Translations under genes and position numbers: made by a program
Notes under the pieces: model-generated
What the model saw: the letters and a program-made list of their open reading frames with translations, nothing else
The model's database searches: none
What the model was told of the DNA's origin: nothing
NCBI RefSeq assembly: GCF_001274725.1
Contig: NZ_LGUF01000007.1
Coordinates: 1,034,561 to 1,098,560, forward strand
DNA: 64,000 nucleotides
Direction of reading: 5' to 3'
From: Sporosarcina globispora
Lineage (GTDB): Bacteria > Bacillota > Bacilli > Bacillales > Cytobacillaceae
Part shown: piece after piece, positions 7,699 through 16,887 of the stretch
Position numbering within the stretch: position 1 is the first letter of the stretch
How the letters are laid out: every line of letters begins with the position of its first letter

Positions 7699-9231
7699 TT
7701 ATTTTGAAACCGAGGTTCCTTTAAAGTAATAAGTAATGATTTGGGTGGATGTCCATCCATTTTCTGCATAAGCCTTTGCCCCATATTGGCTCATGCCAAT
7801 ACGGTGTCCCCAGCCTTTTCCATTTAGAGTGACAGAGAGAACTTCCCCTGTCCCGCTCTCACTTGTTATGACACCAGATGGAGTTTGTACAGATACTATT
7901 GAATCCGATAGAGTTATTTCTCCGCTAGGCGTTTGGACTTTCTGTCCTTTCATATCTGAAATAGGAACAGTCCCACTATTAGTCTGAACAGATAGCGCAG
8001 GCTGGGATCGTGTTACCTCCATTGTGAACCAGTTGGAATAAAGTGAATTATAATGTGCTGAACTCTGTAAAGGGAAAAGTTTTCTGATCACACTTTCATT
8101 TCCCCGTACAGTTTTGTCACCCTTAGAGGTTTTGACTGTAACGGCACCTACTTCACCATTTGCTCCTTTTATTTCAAGACTGATATCCAATAATTTTGCT
8201 GTGCTATCAAAACCAAACGATTTTAATATTGTCGCAGCAGAATATTCTTCGCTCCAATTGCTGTAAGGAGATTTTTCATATTTGTCTTCAACTGATACTA
8301 AATAAGGGAAGGAACTTTGGTCTGAATTCCAGACATCCCCAACATTGGCAGTTCTCCCGCCGCTTGTTGAAAAGAAAAATGTTTGAATTGGCTTTCCATT
8401 ATGTTTTACGAGTAAGCCTTCCGTTTCTTTAATAGCAGTGTTTGCCCGGGTGTCTTCAGACGAATACCCTCTGTATACCTGGCTTGCTGCAGTGCTTGTC
8501 AGCATCATCATATTGGCTGCGTAACTTCGTGCTGCGATTGCCTGTGCTTTTAAGGCTTCTTTATGCCAGGATGCAGGCATCTCATTAGGAACTACGCCCT
8601 TTAGATAATCTTCCATATCCAGGATGTTAATTACTTCGACTTGTGACCCATTTTTCTTTAAATAAAAGCTGCCCCTGTAAGTTAAGCCGTTACTGACATT
8701 TGCAAGGGAAAGCTTGTCTCCCTCTGTTAATTTAGCATTTTTTGCAGGGACCCAGCCTGTATAGGAACCAATATTCACATTATACCAAAGCTCACCCGTT
8801 GTTCTATTGGTGAAAGAGCCAAGGTAGTTTGCGCTATCTCCTGTCTGAAATGCATAAACCTTTGCATAGGATGTATCCGCGCCCCTTCTCATATCTGTCT
8901 GTGCTGTAAAGATTGCTAATGGAGCAGTTCCTGCCAGCTCATTGACATCAAAGCCTGAGGTCGATGTTTGGCTGAATCCTGTATATGAAACTGTTACAGT
9001 TGTACTGTTACTGGATACAGTAATGGTTGTTCCAGGAGGAATCATGGATTTGCTGCCAGTTTGTCTATTTTTTAGCTGATAATTTCCATTCAGGGTTAAA
9101 GTAACGTCCTTGTTTATGTGAACAGAAACATTTACGCTGTTGGGATATGTTTTAACTTCCGCTGCAATTGGATTCTGTACACCTGAAAAAAGCAAAACCA
9201 TAAAAAGAACGATCGAGATAAATTTCTTCAA
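7699..9231 (-). CDS. SpoIID/LytB-domain protein with SH3b segment (secreted amidase modifier)
   Basis: Secreted protein of 510 aa with a cleavable signal peptide (MKKFISIVLFMVLLFSG...AEV). Residues about 105-175 form an SH3b-like unit (MRRGADTSYAKVYAF, then GELWYNV and GWVPAKN). The rest is SpoIID/LytB: LDMEDYLKGVVPNEMP, EALKAQAIAARSYA, GLLVKHNGKPI, FFFSTSGGRT and the C-terminal GKGWGHRIGMSQYGA. Family members (B. subtilis LytB, SpoIID) enhance amidases or act as lytic transglycosylases. The start is TTG 9231 after GAGGTGAG inside the end of the upstream gene, 1 bp apart, so it is translationally coupled. Third gene of a lytABC-like operon. The SH3b module replaces the CwlB-type repeats of LytB (inference). 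Confidence 0.88.
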   Translation of the reverse strand: MKKFISIVLFMVLLFSGVQNPIAAEVKTYPNSVNVSVHINKDVTLTLNGNYQLKNRQTGSKSMIPPGTTITVSSNSTTVTVSYTGFSQTSTSGFDVNELAGTAPLAIFTAQTDMRRGADTSYAKVYAFQTGDSANYLGSFTNRTTGELWYNVNIGSYTGWVPAKNAKLTEGDKLSLANVSNGLTYRGSFYLKKNGSQVEVINILDMEDYLKGVVPNEMPASWHKEALKAQAIAARSYAANMMMLTSTAASQVYRGYSSEDTRANTAIKETEGLLVKHNGKPIQTFFFSTSGGRTANVGDVWNSDQSSFPYLVSVEDKYEKSPYSNWSEEYSAATILKSFGFDSTAKLLDISLEIKGANGEVGAVTVKTSKGDKTVRGNESVIRKLFPLQSSAHYNSLYSNWFTMEVTRSQPALSVQTNSGTVPISDMKGQKVQTPSGEITLSDSIVSVQTPSGVITSESGTGEVLSVTLNGKGWGHRIGMSQYGAKAYAENGWTSTQIITYYFKGTSVSK

Positions 9232-9232
9232 C

Positions 9233-9940
9233 TTATCTCACCTCACCATAGTCGCTGATAATCCAGCCCCGGACGCCAGATGAAGTCTCTACGTTATACC
9301 AAACTTCACCTGCTGAGTTAGTATGGCTTTGAATATATTTTACAACTGTGCCCTTAGGCAATAAGGAGATAATTGCATAGTCAGTTCTGGCTCCTTTGCG
9401 CATGTTTACATCTGCTGTGGTGACAACTGTCTTAACTTCGGATGGTTTCGTTGTTGAAACATCTTCGGAATGAACCCACCCTAAGAGAGAAGAGGAAACA
9501 GAAACCCTATACCAAAGACCTGAACTGGAAGTATGGGAATCCACAACGGTTAATGCAGTATTTTTGGGCATGGTTGCAACAACCTTATATGTTCTTAAAG
9601 CACCTGAGTGAATGGTGACACTATCTTTTGTTGTATAAACAGCAGATGGCAATCCGCTTGGTGGAGGAGTTGTTGGATCGGTTGTGCCTCCGCCTCCATT
9701 GGATTTTAGGGCTTCTATTTCTTTTTGTTGGGAAGCCACTTTTGCTTCTAAACTGCTAATCTTAGTTTCCAGTGATGATAGTTTTGTATTAATTGGGTTT
9801 ATTTTTGTATTAACCCATTCCACACTTGCCAATACAACATTAGTAGAAGCATCAGATCCTGAAGGAGTAAACAAAATGGCACCTGTTCCAATACCTGCGG
9901 TTACAATGCCAGCTGCGACCAATTTTTTTACACGATTCAT
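9233..9940 (-). CDS. Secreted coiled-coil protein with two SH3b domains
   Basis: Protein of 235 aa: N-terminal signal or anchor (residues 1-32), a heptad-rich coiled coil (INTKLSSLETKISSLEAK, about 48-80), a Gly/Thr/Pro linker (85-97), and two SH3b domains with GLWYRV/GWVHSED and MRKGARTDYAI/EVWYNV/GWIISDY. No catalytic domain is visible. It sits between the amidase and the SpoIID/LytB gene, the place of lytC/lytA/lytB partners in B. subtilis. A role as a wall-bound scaffold that recruits one of the neighbours is inference. It has no lipobox, so it is not a LytA-like lipoprotein. Confidence 0.75.
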   Translation of the reverse strand: MNRVKKLVAAGIVTAGIGTGAILFTPSGSDASTNVVLASVEWVNTKINPINTKLSSLETKISSLEAKVASQQKEIEALKSNGGGGTTDPTTPPPSGLPSAVYTTKDSVTIHSGALRTYKVVATMPKNTALTVVDSHTSSSGLWYRVSVSSSLLGWVHSEDVSTTKPSEVKTVVTTADVNMRKGARTDYAIISLLPKGTVVKYIQSHTNSAGEVWYNVETSSGVRGWIISDYGEVR

Positions 9941-10012
9941 CTTTTATTTTTCCCCCTATAAGCTGAAAAGTTGCTTTGGGCAAATAACCCAAAGCATTAT
10001 ATAATCCTCTGT

Positions 10013-13000
10013 TTAAAAACTGCTGTAATAATCCTGAAACCCTTTTCTGATTCCTTCTGCCGCTTTTTGGCGGAAAGTTGTTGAACGCAGGAGCTTTTCC
10101 TCATTTGGGTTCGATATGAATGCCAGTTCTACAAGTATACTAGGAAGCTGGTTCATTCTATTAACATAGAATTCTTGTTCTTTTACACCGCGATTATAGG
10201 TACCTAAAGAAGAAACCATATACTTTTGTACAGAATCTGCCAATTCTTCACTCTTTGGACCATTAAAGTTTACTGTAGAATTGAAAAATGTTGTTGATCC
10301 TTGTGAAGTGCTGGAAAAAGAGTCTGCATGAATGCTGATAAATGAATCATAATTGCTAGAATTTGCAATTGCTGTTCTATCTGCAAGCTCCAGGAAAATA
10401 TCAGTGCTGCGGGTTAGGTTTACGACTGCACCGGATCTTTCAAGTTCTGTTTTCAGAAGTAGAGCAGTCGCTAAATTAACATCCTTTTCCAATAATCCGG
10501 TTGGACCAATTGCGCCTGTATCTTTACCGCCGTGGCCTGCATCAATGACAATTTTCTTGCCTAATAAACCGGTAGGCATTACTTTTATTGAAACTTTATC
10601 GCTGTAATTTCGAATAGTAAATGTATAACCAGGCTCGAAGGTCAGGATAACTGATTTTTGTGTAGCTGTAGATTGGACTGTTTCTACTGATTTAATGCCT
10701 CTTACTTTGAAACTTGGAAGGTCAGCATCCGTAATTCCTTGAGTAAGCTTTAATCGATTCTCAGATAATGTTGTATAGGTAAAATCAAAATCTGTCGGTT
10801 TTTTCCATACTAGGTAGCTTGCAGTACCTTCACTATATGTAGAAGGGGAGGTAAGGCGTTTTAAGGATACCGGAGAAGTTTGGGATTCTAAAACCCAGCC
10901 GCGCAATCCAGTATTCGTTTCAACATTTAGCCACCCATTCAGCTTGTTTAGGATAAGCAAAGGCTCATCAGCTTTTAAGGAAGCAGTTATTTGATAAGAG
11001 CTGGATGCTCCTCTTCTTAAAGCTGCATTATTTAATGCATATACATACTTTAGTTCTGCTGTGGAAGTAACCAGGTCTTTAAAAGGAACCCAGCCAATAT
11101 TCCCGGATGAAGTGCTCACTCTGGCCCAAGTTTGCATAGACTGGTTTATAAATCCGCTCAATACAGTGACTTTACTTGTGAAATTTAATTTTTCTACCAC
11201 TCTATAATCATAAGTAGCACCTGAATGGAGATTGGTATTGCGGTTTCCGACATAATAAGTGCCTGTTAAAGATATTGGCCCCGGTTCTGGCTTCTTAAAT
11301 GCACTGCTGTTTACCCAGCCCAACAAATGGCCAAGATCTGCCCTATACCAGAGTTCTCCCTTTGAGTTCGTGAATTCATCAATAATCTTTACTTCTTGAA
11401 GCTTTTCAAGAGATGCAACTGTTTGATAACTCGAATCCGCACCTCGACGAACAACTGCATGATCTATTTGGACTGTTTTGATGGTATATTCAGGAGCTTG
11501 AAAGGCAGAGCTGTTGACCCAGCCAATAATATAGCCAAGATCGGCCTGATACCAAAGTTCGCCTTTAGAATTCTTGTGTTCGCCGATGATTTTCACTTCT
11601 TGGTTTTTATCCAGAGTGGCGACAGTTGTATACTCGGCAGAAGCACCTCTGCGGACGGCAGAATTGTCAATTTGAACGACTTTGGTCGTGACCGGATAGG
11701 CAGGGGCTTCAAAAGCGGAACTGTTGACCCAGCCGATCATATAGCCAAGATCAACCTGGTACCAAAGTTCACCTTTAGAATTCTTGTGTTCGCCGATGAT
11801 CTTTACTTCCTGGTTTTTATCCAGAGTGGCGACAGTTGTATATTCGGCAGAAGCACCTCTGCGGACGGCAGAATTGTCAATTTGAACGACTTTGGTCGTG
11901 ACCGGATAGGCAGGGGCTTCAAAAGCGGAACTGTTGACCCAGCCGATCATATAGCCAAGATCAACCTGGTACCAAAGTTCACCTTTAGAATTCTTGTGTT
12001 CGCCGATGATCTTTACTTCCTGGTTTTTATCCAGAGTGGCGACAGTTGTATATTCGGCAGAAGCACCTCTGCGGACGGCAGAATTGTCAATTTGAACGAC
12101 TTTGGTCGTGACCGGATAGGCAGGGGCTTCAAAAGCGGAACTGTTGACCCAGCCGATCATATAGCCAAGATCAACCTGGTACCAAAGTTCACCTTTAGAA
12201 TTCTTGTGTTCGCCGATGATCTTTACTTCCTGGTTTTTATCCAGAGTGGCGACAGTTGTATATTCGGCAGAAGCACCTCTGCGGACGGCAGAATTGTCAA
12301 TTTGAACGACTTTGGTCGTGACCGGATAGGCAGGGGCTTCAAAAGCGGAACTGTTGACCCAGCCGATCATATAGCCAAGATCAACCTGGTACCAAAGTTC
12401 ACCTTTAGAATTCTTGTGTTCGCCGATGATCTTTACTTCCTGGTTTTTATCCAGAGTGGCGACAGTTGTATATTCGGTGGAAGCACCTCTGCGGACGGCA
12501 GAATTGTCAATTTGAACAACTTTGGTTGTAATCGGATAGGCAGGAGCTTCAAAAGCAGAACTGTTGACCCAGCCGATAATATAGCCAAGATCAACCTGGT
12601 ACCAAAGTTCACCTTTGGAATTCTTGTGTTCGCCGATAATTTTCACTTCTTGGCCTTTGTTAAGAGAGGCTACAGCTAAATATTCAGTTGATGCTCCTCT
12701 GTGGACTGATGCACTTTCCACCTGAACAATCTTTTTTATAATGGCAGGTTCTGGGGTTGAAGGCGCTTCTTGATCTGAAACTGCTTCCAAATATGATCCC
12801 ATTGTCCATCCCTGCTGGCCATTAAAGGAAATTCTATACCAAAGCTCTCCTTGGCTGTTTTCATGCTGATCAATAACTTTTACTTTTTGACCAAGAGATA
12901 GCTTGCCAATTACTTCATAAGAAGTTGATGCTCCTCTTCTAACATTTACATTAGACCCAGTTGAAACTGCATCCTGGCCAACAAGAGAAGAGTTTGCCTC

Positions 13001-13273
13001 TTGAAACCCTGTAGACAGTCCCCACCCTGAAATGCCATCACTTTCAACCTGGTACCAAAGTTCTCCTGATGAATTTGTAAATTCATCAACTACTACTACA
13101 CTTTCTCCATCAGCTAAGGTAGTTACAACCTGATCATCAGTGGTTGTTCCTTTTCTGATTTCAACAGCAGAATCCGTTGTCATACTGGCAGGATATGTTG
13201 TTTCTTCTGCATATGTAAAGTTTGGAAGCAACGCTGCAGTAGCCAAAACAGAAGAAGCAATAATTTTCTTCAC
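10013..13273 (-). CDS. N-acetylmuramoyl-L-alanine amidase with 11 SH3b domains
   Basis: Secreted amidase of 1086 aa. After a signal peptide (about 1-22) come eleven SH3b domains of about 60-70 aa, an AMIN-like beta region (about 800-900), and a C-terminal Amidase_3 domain with zinc ligands and catalytic Glu in DAGHGGKDTGAIG, SIHADSF and PSILVELAFISN. It cleaves the MurNAc-L-Ala bond. Domains 4-8 are nearly identical 70-aa units encoded by 210-bp tandem repeats. The start is GTG 13273 after GGAGGG. It is the first gene of a lytABC-like operon, with SH3b wall-binding modules in place of the CwlB repeats. The repeat number may vary between strains. Confidence 0.92.
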   Translation of the reverse strand: MKKIIASSVLATAALLPNFTYAEETTYPASMTTDSAVEIRKGTTTDDQVVTTLADGESVVVVDEFTNSSGELWYQVESDGISGWGLSTGFQEANSSLVGQDAVSTGSNVNVRRGASTSYEVIGKLSLGQKVKVIDQHENSQGELWYRISFNGQQGWTMGSYLEAVSDQEAPSTPEPAIIKKIVQVESASVHRGASTEYLAVASLNKGQEVKIIGEHKNSKGELWYQVDLGYIIGWVNSSAFEAPAYPITTKVVQIDNSAVRRGASTEYTTVATLDKNQEVKIIGEHKNSKGELWYQVDLGYMIGWVNSSAFEAPAYPVTTKVVQIDNSAVRRGASAEYTTVATLDKNQEVKIIGEHKNSKGELWYQVDLGYMIGWVNSSAFEAPAYPVTTKVVQIDNSAVRRGASAEYTTVATLDKNQEVKIIGEHKNSKGELWYQVDLGYMIGWVNSSAFEAPAYPVTTKVVQIDNSAVRRGASAEYTTVATLDKNQEVKIIGEHKNSKGELWYQVDLGYMIGWVNSSAFEAPAYPVTTKVVQIDNSAVRRGASAEYTTVATLDKNQEVKIIGEHKNSKGELWYQADLGYIIGWVNSSAFQAPEYTIKTVQIDHAVVRRGADSSYQTVASLEKLQEVKIIDEFTNSKGELWYRADLGHLLGWVNSSAFKKPEPGPISLTGTYYVGNRNTNLHSGATYDYRVVEKLNFTSKVTVLSGFINQSMQTWARVSTSSGNIGWVPFKDLVTSTAELKYVYALNNAALRRGASSSYQITASLKADEPLLILNKLNGWLNVETNTGLRGWVLESQTSPVSLKRLTSPSTYSEGTASYLVWKKPTDFDFTYTTLSENRLKLTQGITDADLPSFKVRGIKSVETVQSTATQKSVILTFEPGYTFTIRNYSDKVSIKVMPTGLLGKKIVIDAGHGGKDTGAIGPTGLLEKDVNLATALLLKTELERSGAVVNLTRSTDIFLELADRTAIANSSNYDSFISIHADSFSSTSQGSTTFFNSTVNFNGPKSEELADSVQKYMVSSLGTYNRGVKEQEFYVNRMNQLPSILVELAFISNPNEEKLLRSTTFRQKAAEGIRKGFQDYYSSF
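11611..12660. repeat. 210-bp tandem repeats (SH3b units) within the amidase gene
   Basis: The same register point (ccagagtggcgacagttgta) recurs at 11611, 11821, 12031, 12241 and 12451, an exact 210-bp period. The copies from 11821 to 12450 are identical by eye, including silent positions; the outer copies differ at a few bases (for example at 11631 and near 12478). Such DNA-level identity points to recent slippage or gene conversion. Confidence 0.95.
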
Positions 13274-13312
13274 GGTAACCCTCCGTTTTAATAGTTTTTT
13301 GACCTATGTCAT

Positions 13313-13341
13313 ATTCTATCAAAAAATGTCAAATGTTCCAA
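13313..13341 (-). promoter_or_regulatory. Probable sigma-A promoter of the amidase operon
   Basis: On the minus strand TTGGAA (13341-13336), a 17-bp spacer and TAGAAT (13318-13313) lie about 40 bp upstream of the GTG start. Match is 4/6 and 5/6. No sigma-D -10 (GCCGATAT) was found here, unlike the sigma-D-dependent lytABC promoter of B. subtilis. Confidence 0.5.
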
Positions 13342-13374
13342 TCTCTGATTTAAATAGAAAGCGAGGAAAAATAT

Positions 13375-13409
13375 AACAAAAAAGGAAGCTTTCCAATTGG
13401 AAAGCCTCC
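13375..13409 (-). terminator. Intrinsic terminator of the LCP gene
   Basis: On the minus strand GGAGGCTTTCC pairs with GGAAAGCTTCC through an AATT loop (one G-T wobble) and is followed by TTTTTTGTT. It lies directly downstream of the LCP stop and upstream of the amidase promoter. Confidence 0.85.
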
Positions 13410-13426
13410 AAAAAAATAGGTATTAT

Positions 13427-14566
13427 TTAATAATTTGATTCAGAATTATAGTCAGCTTCAGTTTCACTTTCAGACTGATACTCAGAGTTTTCCTCAGAAT
13501 CATATTCTGATTCCGATTCATTAGTATCATATCCAGATTCAGAGTTTGAATCCTTTTCTGAATTAGAGTCAGACCCAATTTCAGAGTCGGATACTGATGT
13601 ACCATCTGAAATTGCAAGTGCAGTTTCTAAGGTACTATTAATTTCTAAAAGAGATTCTTCATCAGGAATATAATAATATACACCATCTATATATTCGTCT
13701 GTACCATTTAGAGTAAGGTTCTGGATTTCAGTGTCTTTGATGTCAGAATATAATTTTGCAAAACTTGCAAACTTGGATGGCGGGATATTCGTTTTTACAT
13801 TTTTCCCTAAGTCATCCATTACATCATCAATTTTCGTAATGGAAGAGAAGGAAGTGCCTTTATCTATGATCGCTTTTATAACTTGCTGCTGGCGTTCGTT
13901 TCTTCCATGGTCCCCGCGTGGATCTTCTTTCCTCATTCTTACATAAGCAAGGGCTTCATTTCCATTTAGGTGCATATTACCTTCATAATAGGTCTTCCAT
14001 TTTAGGCTGCCTGTTAGCTGGGCGTCGAAGGTAAATGGTACATCGACGTTTATGCCGTCAAATGTATCGACAATATCTTCAAACCCTTCAAAATTAGTCG
14101 TTATATAATAATCAATTGGAATATCAATCATATCGTTGATCGTTGCAATGGTAGTCTCAATACCGCCAGCGCCATAGGAATGATTTAATTTTGTGTTATA
14201 GCCTAGTTCTTCTATATATGCTCTCGTGTCACGGGGAATGCTTAACAGGTAAACTTCTTCTGTCTTTGGATTGACTGTTGCCAGCATCATTACATCCGAA
14301 CGTTCTCCGCCTTCTTGGTCTTCTAATCCAACAACAAGAACTGTGAAAGGATCTTTGGTGATTTCTACTTCTTCTGTTCGGTGATTAGGTATTTTGCTTC
14401 GATCCAATTCCTGAAAAATTTTATTGGAGGCACCTTTGGCATGGGAATAAAGGTTATAGGCGAAGTATGTTCCGCCGCCAATAATTGTAATAAGTGTGAA
14501 CAGCAGGAGCACTCGCCAAATTCGCAGCTTTCTTTTCTTCCGCCTGACAATTCTAGTACCAGACAT
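13427..14566 (-). CDS. LytR-CpsA-Psr (LCP) family glycopolymer ligase
   Basis: Protein of 379 aa with a short basic cytoplasmic tail, one transmembrane segment (about 17-40) and an extracellular LCP domain. Landmarks are DVMMLATVNPKTEEVYLLSIPRDTR, split by the fold into Asp/Arg ligands, YYITTNFEGFEDIVD, and RMRKEDPRGDHGRNERQQQ. Family members (TagTUV) transfer undecaprenyl-linked teichoic acids or capsule to peptidoglycan. The last 55 residues are an unusual Ser/Asp/Glu-rich low-complexity tail with many SES, SDS and YDSE runs. Its site beside the amidase operon parallels lytR next to lytABC. A role in attaching the polymer made by the operon at 1-7671 is inference. Confidence 0.9.
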   Translation of the reverse strand: MSGTRIVRRKKRKLRIWRVLLLFTLITIIGGGTYFAYNLYSHAKGASNKIFQELDRSKIPNHRTEEVEITKDPFTVLVVGLEDQEGGERSDVMMLATVNPKTEEVYLLSIPRDTRAYIEELGYNTKLNHSYGAGGIETTIATINDMIDIPIDYYITTNFEGFEDIVDTFDGINVDVPFTFDAQLTGSLKWKTYYEGNMHLNGNEALAYVRMRKEDPRGDHGRNERQQQVIKAIIDKGTSFSSITKIDDVMDDLGKNVKTNIPPSKFASFAKLYSDIKDTEIQNLTLNGTDEYIDGVYYYIPDEESLLEINSTLETALAISDGTSVSDSEIGSDSNSEKDSNSESGYDTNESESEYDSEENSEYQSESETEADYNSESNY

Positions 14567-14611
14567 ATATCATCCCTACTTTATTTGAAAATTTATCGTT
14601 AGCAATAGTTA

Positions 14612-14640
14612 ATTTTATCGAATTTTCACGAAATAGTAAA
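14612..14640 (-). promoter_or_regulatory. Probable promoter of the LCP gene
   Basis: Minus-strand TTTACT (14640-14635), 17-bp spacer, TAAAAT (14617-14612), about 46 bp upstream of the LCP start and just beyond the yigZ stop. Match is 4/6 and 5/6 to sigma-A. Confidence 0.45.
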
Positions 14641-14643
14641 CGA

Positions 14644-15276
14644 CTAAATCTGTGTTTCCAAGTATAGTTTATTTCCAGCAAACGTTTGGCTTTGGCCATT
14701 CGTTAATTCCGTCATCCAACTGGTGAAAGAGTCAATGAGATCTTCCTTAACAAAGGTTTCTATCTCAACTGCTTCAAGGTAATGGATTTCTTTAATTGGA
14801 TATATGGAGGACCGGAGTTCATTCTCTATTTTTCCAAGCCAGGTATAGTCTATTTTTGTATGCATGACGGTCACAAGTTCTCTTTCAACAATCCCGGTTG
14901 TCTGCAATCCTTCCGAAGTTGCTTTCCCATAGGCGCGAATTAGGCCGCCTGCGCCTAACTTTATACCGCCAAAGTAACGGGTAATGACTATAACAGTATC
15001 CTTCAGCTTCTTTTTCTTCAAAACCTCCAGTATGGGAACACCAGCAGTTCCGCTTGGCTCTCCATCATCATTCGCCTTTTGGATTTGATCATTTTCTCCA
15101 ATTAAATAGGCAGAACAATTATGCGTGGCATTATAATGTTTTTTCTTTATAGAAAAGATAAATTCCTGCGCTTCCTCTTCTGATTTCGCTCGGGATACAT
15201 GTGCAATAAATCGGGATTTATCTATTATTATTTCATTCTCACCATATCCCTTTACCGTATAGTAATGGGGCAGCAT
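14644..15276 (-). CDS. yigZ: YigZ/YvyE family protein (IMPACT domain)
   Basis: Protein of 210 aa: N-terminal UPF0029/IMPACT domain (residues about 10-120) with KSRFIAHVSRAKSEEEA, NCSAYLIGE and DDGEPSGTAGVPILEVL, GVVVTRYFGGIKLGAGGL-like residues (VIVITRYFGGIKLGAG) and a C-terminal DUF1949 domain (about 135-195). Its biochemical function in bacteria is not established. I chose ATG 15276, preceded by AAGGAG at 8-bp spacing; a GTG 18 bp upstream overlaps that site. It is divergent from degSU, as yvyE is in B. subtilis. Confidence 0.88.
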   Translation of the reverse strand: MLPHYYTVKGYGENEIIIDKSRFIAHVSRAKSEEEAQEFIFSIKKKHYNATHNCSAYLIGENDQIQKANDDGEPSGTAGVPILEVLKKKKLKDTVIVITRYFGGIKLGAGGLIRAYGKATSEGLQTTGIVERELVTVMHTKIDYTWLGKIENELRSSIYPIKEIHYLEAVEIETFVKEDLIDSFTSWMTELTNGQSQTFAGNKLYLETQI

Positions 15277-15400
15277 GTAAACCGCTCCTTCCACTTTCTC
15301 TTATAAAAAATTGACCTATTCCATTATAAATCGACAAAGTTCGAAACACATAATTTTCAACAGATTGTAATAAAACTTTAATATAGAACATTTTTTCCCA

Positions 15401-15595
15401 TGTTATAATGAAACCAATTCTGATGTTTATGCTGCTATAATAAAAAATGTGCCGATTTTAATCTTTAAGTGGTATAAATATACATAATATTTTGCTTGGT
15501 AGTAATGTTTACCCTGCTTTTATATAGGATATAAGACATAGGGTTAAATCACAAGCCTAAGCCTTTCTACCGAATTTTAGGTAACTTGGTATAAT
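15401..15595 (+). promoter_or_regulatory. Candidate degSU promoters in the 406-bp yigZ-degS gap
   Basis: The gap contains several plausible plus-strand -10 elements: extended TGTTATAAT at 15401-15409, TATAAT at 15436-15441, TTTACC-N16-TATAAG at 15508-15535, and extended TGGTATAAT at 15587-15595. The last leaves a leader of about 80 nt before degS. Which is used cannot be told from sequence. Confidence 0.35.
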
Positions 15596-15682
15596 TTTCA
15601 GACTGGAAAGATAGTATCTTAGCTCATTTAGCGCTAAAATAATGGTACATAGCGGAAGGGTTAAGCCCTTGGAGGAGTGTAA

Positions 15683-16828
15683 ATGAGTATTAAGAAATTT
15701 GATTCCAAGACTCTGGATCTTATTCTTGAAAAAATGGTTCAAACAGTAGGTACCAGTAAAGATGAAATATTCCGTATAGGCGAACAATGCCGTAAAGACC
15801 ATAAGACTTTAACAGAAGAACTAATGGAAGTTAAACAAATGGTCCTTAAAGTAATCGAAGAAGGGGATAGGCTGGAGGTTCAAACCAGGTTTGCAAGAAA
15901 ACGCCTTTCTGAAGTAAGCATGCACTTTAAGGATTATTCAGAATCCGAAGTCCGGGAAGCCTATGAGAAGGCCCATCAGCTTCAAATGGATTTATCCATG
16001 AACCGCCAGCTTGAAAAACAGCTGAGAGATCGCCGTGATGATATTGAAAGAAGGCTTATAGGTGTTAATGACACTATTGAAAGAGCTGAAGTTCTCATTT
16101 CTCAGATTACGGTCGTGATGAATTATCTGACCAGTGACCTAAAACAAATGGGAGAAATCATTGAAGACGCGAAGCTCAAACAGGATTTTGGTCTGAAGAT
16201 CATTGAAGCACAGGAAGAAGAGCGGAAACGGGTGTCCCGCGAGATCCATGACGGACCGGCCCAAATGATGGCGAATGTCATGATGAGATCCGATTTAATT
16301 GAACGGGTATACAAAGAGCGCGGTGCGGATGAAGCCATTACTGAAATAAAAGACCTGAAAAAAATGGTCCGCAATGCTTTATATGAAGTACGCAGGATTA
16401 TTTATGACTTGCGTCCTATGGCTCTTGATGATTTGGGTTTAATTCCTACCCTCAAAAAATACTTAACAACGATCGAAGAGTATCACAAGAGTACAAAGAT
16501 ATATTTCGCGAATGTTGGCGAAGAAAGGCGATTACCGCCACAATATGAAGTCGCATTGTTCCGTTTGATACAGGAGTCTGTGACAAATGCTCTTAAACAT
16601 GCGGGAGCTAAAGAAATCCATGTAAAAATAGAGATAAACAATTCAAGGGTAGCAGTAGTCATCAAAGACGATGGGAAAGGCTTCAATATTCGAGAGAAGC
16701 GTCCGGGCTCTTTTGGAATTATGGGAATGGGAGAAAGGCTTGAACTTTTGGATGGCCAGATGTCCCTAGATTCTAAACTAGGCAAAGGAACCATTGTCAT
16801 TATTCAGGTACCATTGAATATAAGCTAA
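15683..16828 (+). CDS. degS: Sensor histidine kinase DegS
   Basis: Soluble histidine kinase of 381 aa that phosphorylates DegU. The N-terminal half is a long coiled-coil DegS sensor (about 1-175). The HisKA_3 box with the phospho-acceptor histidine reads [17 protein letters not shown] (about 185-201). The GHKL ATPase has NALKHA and [20 protein letters not shown]. No transmembrane segment, as in B. subtilis DegS. ATG 15683 follows GGAGGAG. It is 59 bp upstream of degU and co-transcribed. DegSU controls exoenzymes, competence, biofilm and motility in Bacillus. Confidence 0.97.
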   Translation: MSIKKFDSKTLDLILEKMVQTVGTSKDEIFRIGEQCRKDHKTLTEELMEVKQMVLKVIEEGDRLEVQTRFARKRLSEVSMHFKDYSESEVREAYEKAHQLQMDLSMNRQLEKQLRDRRDDIERRLIGVNDTIERAEVLISQITVVMNYLTSDLKQMGEIIEDAKLKQDFGLKIIEAQEEERKRVSREIHDGPAQMMANVMMRSDLIERVYKERGADEAITEIKDLKKMVRNALYEVRRIIYDLRPMALDDLGLIPTLKKYLTTIEEYHKSTKIYFANVGEERRLPPQYEVALFRLIQESVTNALKHAGAKEIHVKIEINNSRVAVVIKDDGKGFNIREKRPGSFGIMGMGERLELLDGQMSLDSKLGKGTIVIIQVPLNIS

Positions 16829-16887
16829 GAAACACCTTAAGAATAGAGATAGATAAAAACGAACTGGAGATTTGGGAGGCGAAGCAT

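Noticed and set aside
11396..12679. 427-aa open frame on the plus strand opposite the amidase
   Set aside because: It is the antisense shadow of the 210-bp repeats: repeats keep a frame open on both strands. No ribosome site and repeat-driven composition.
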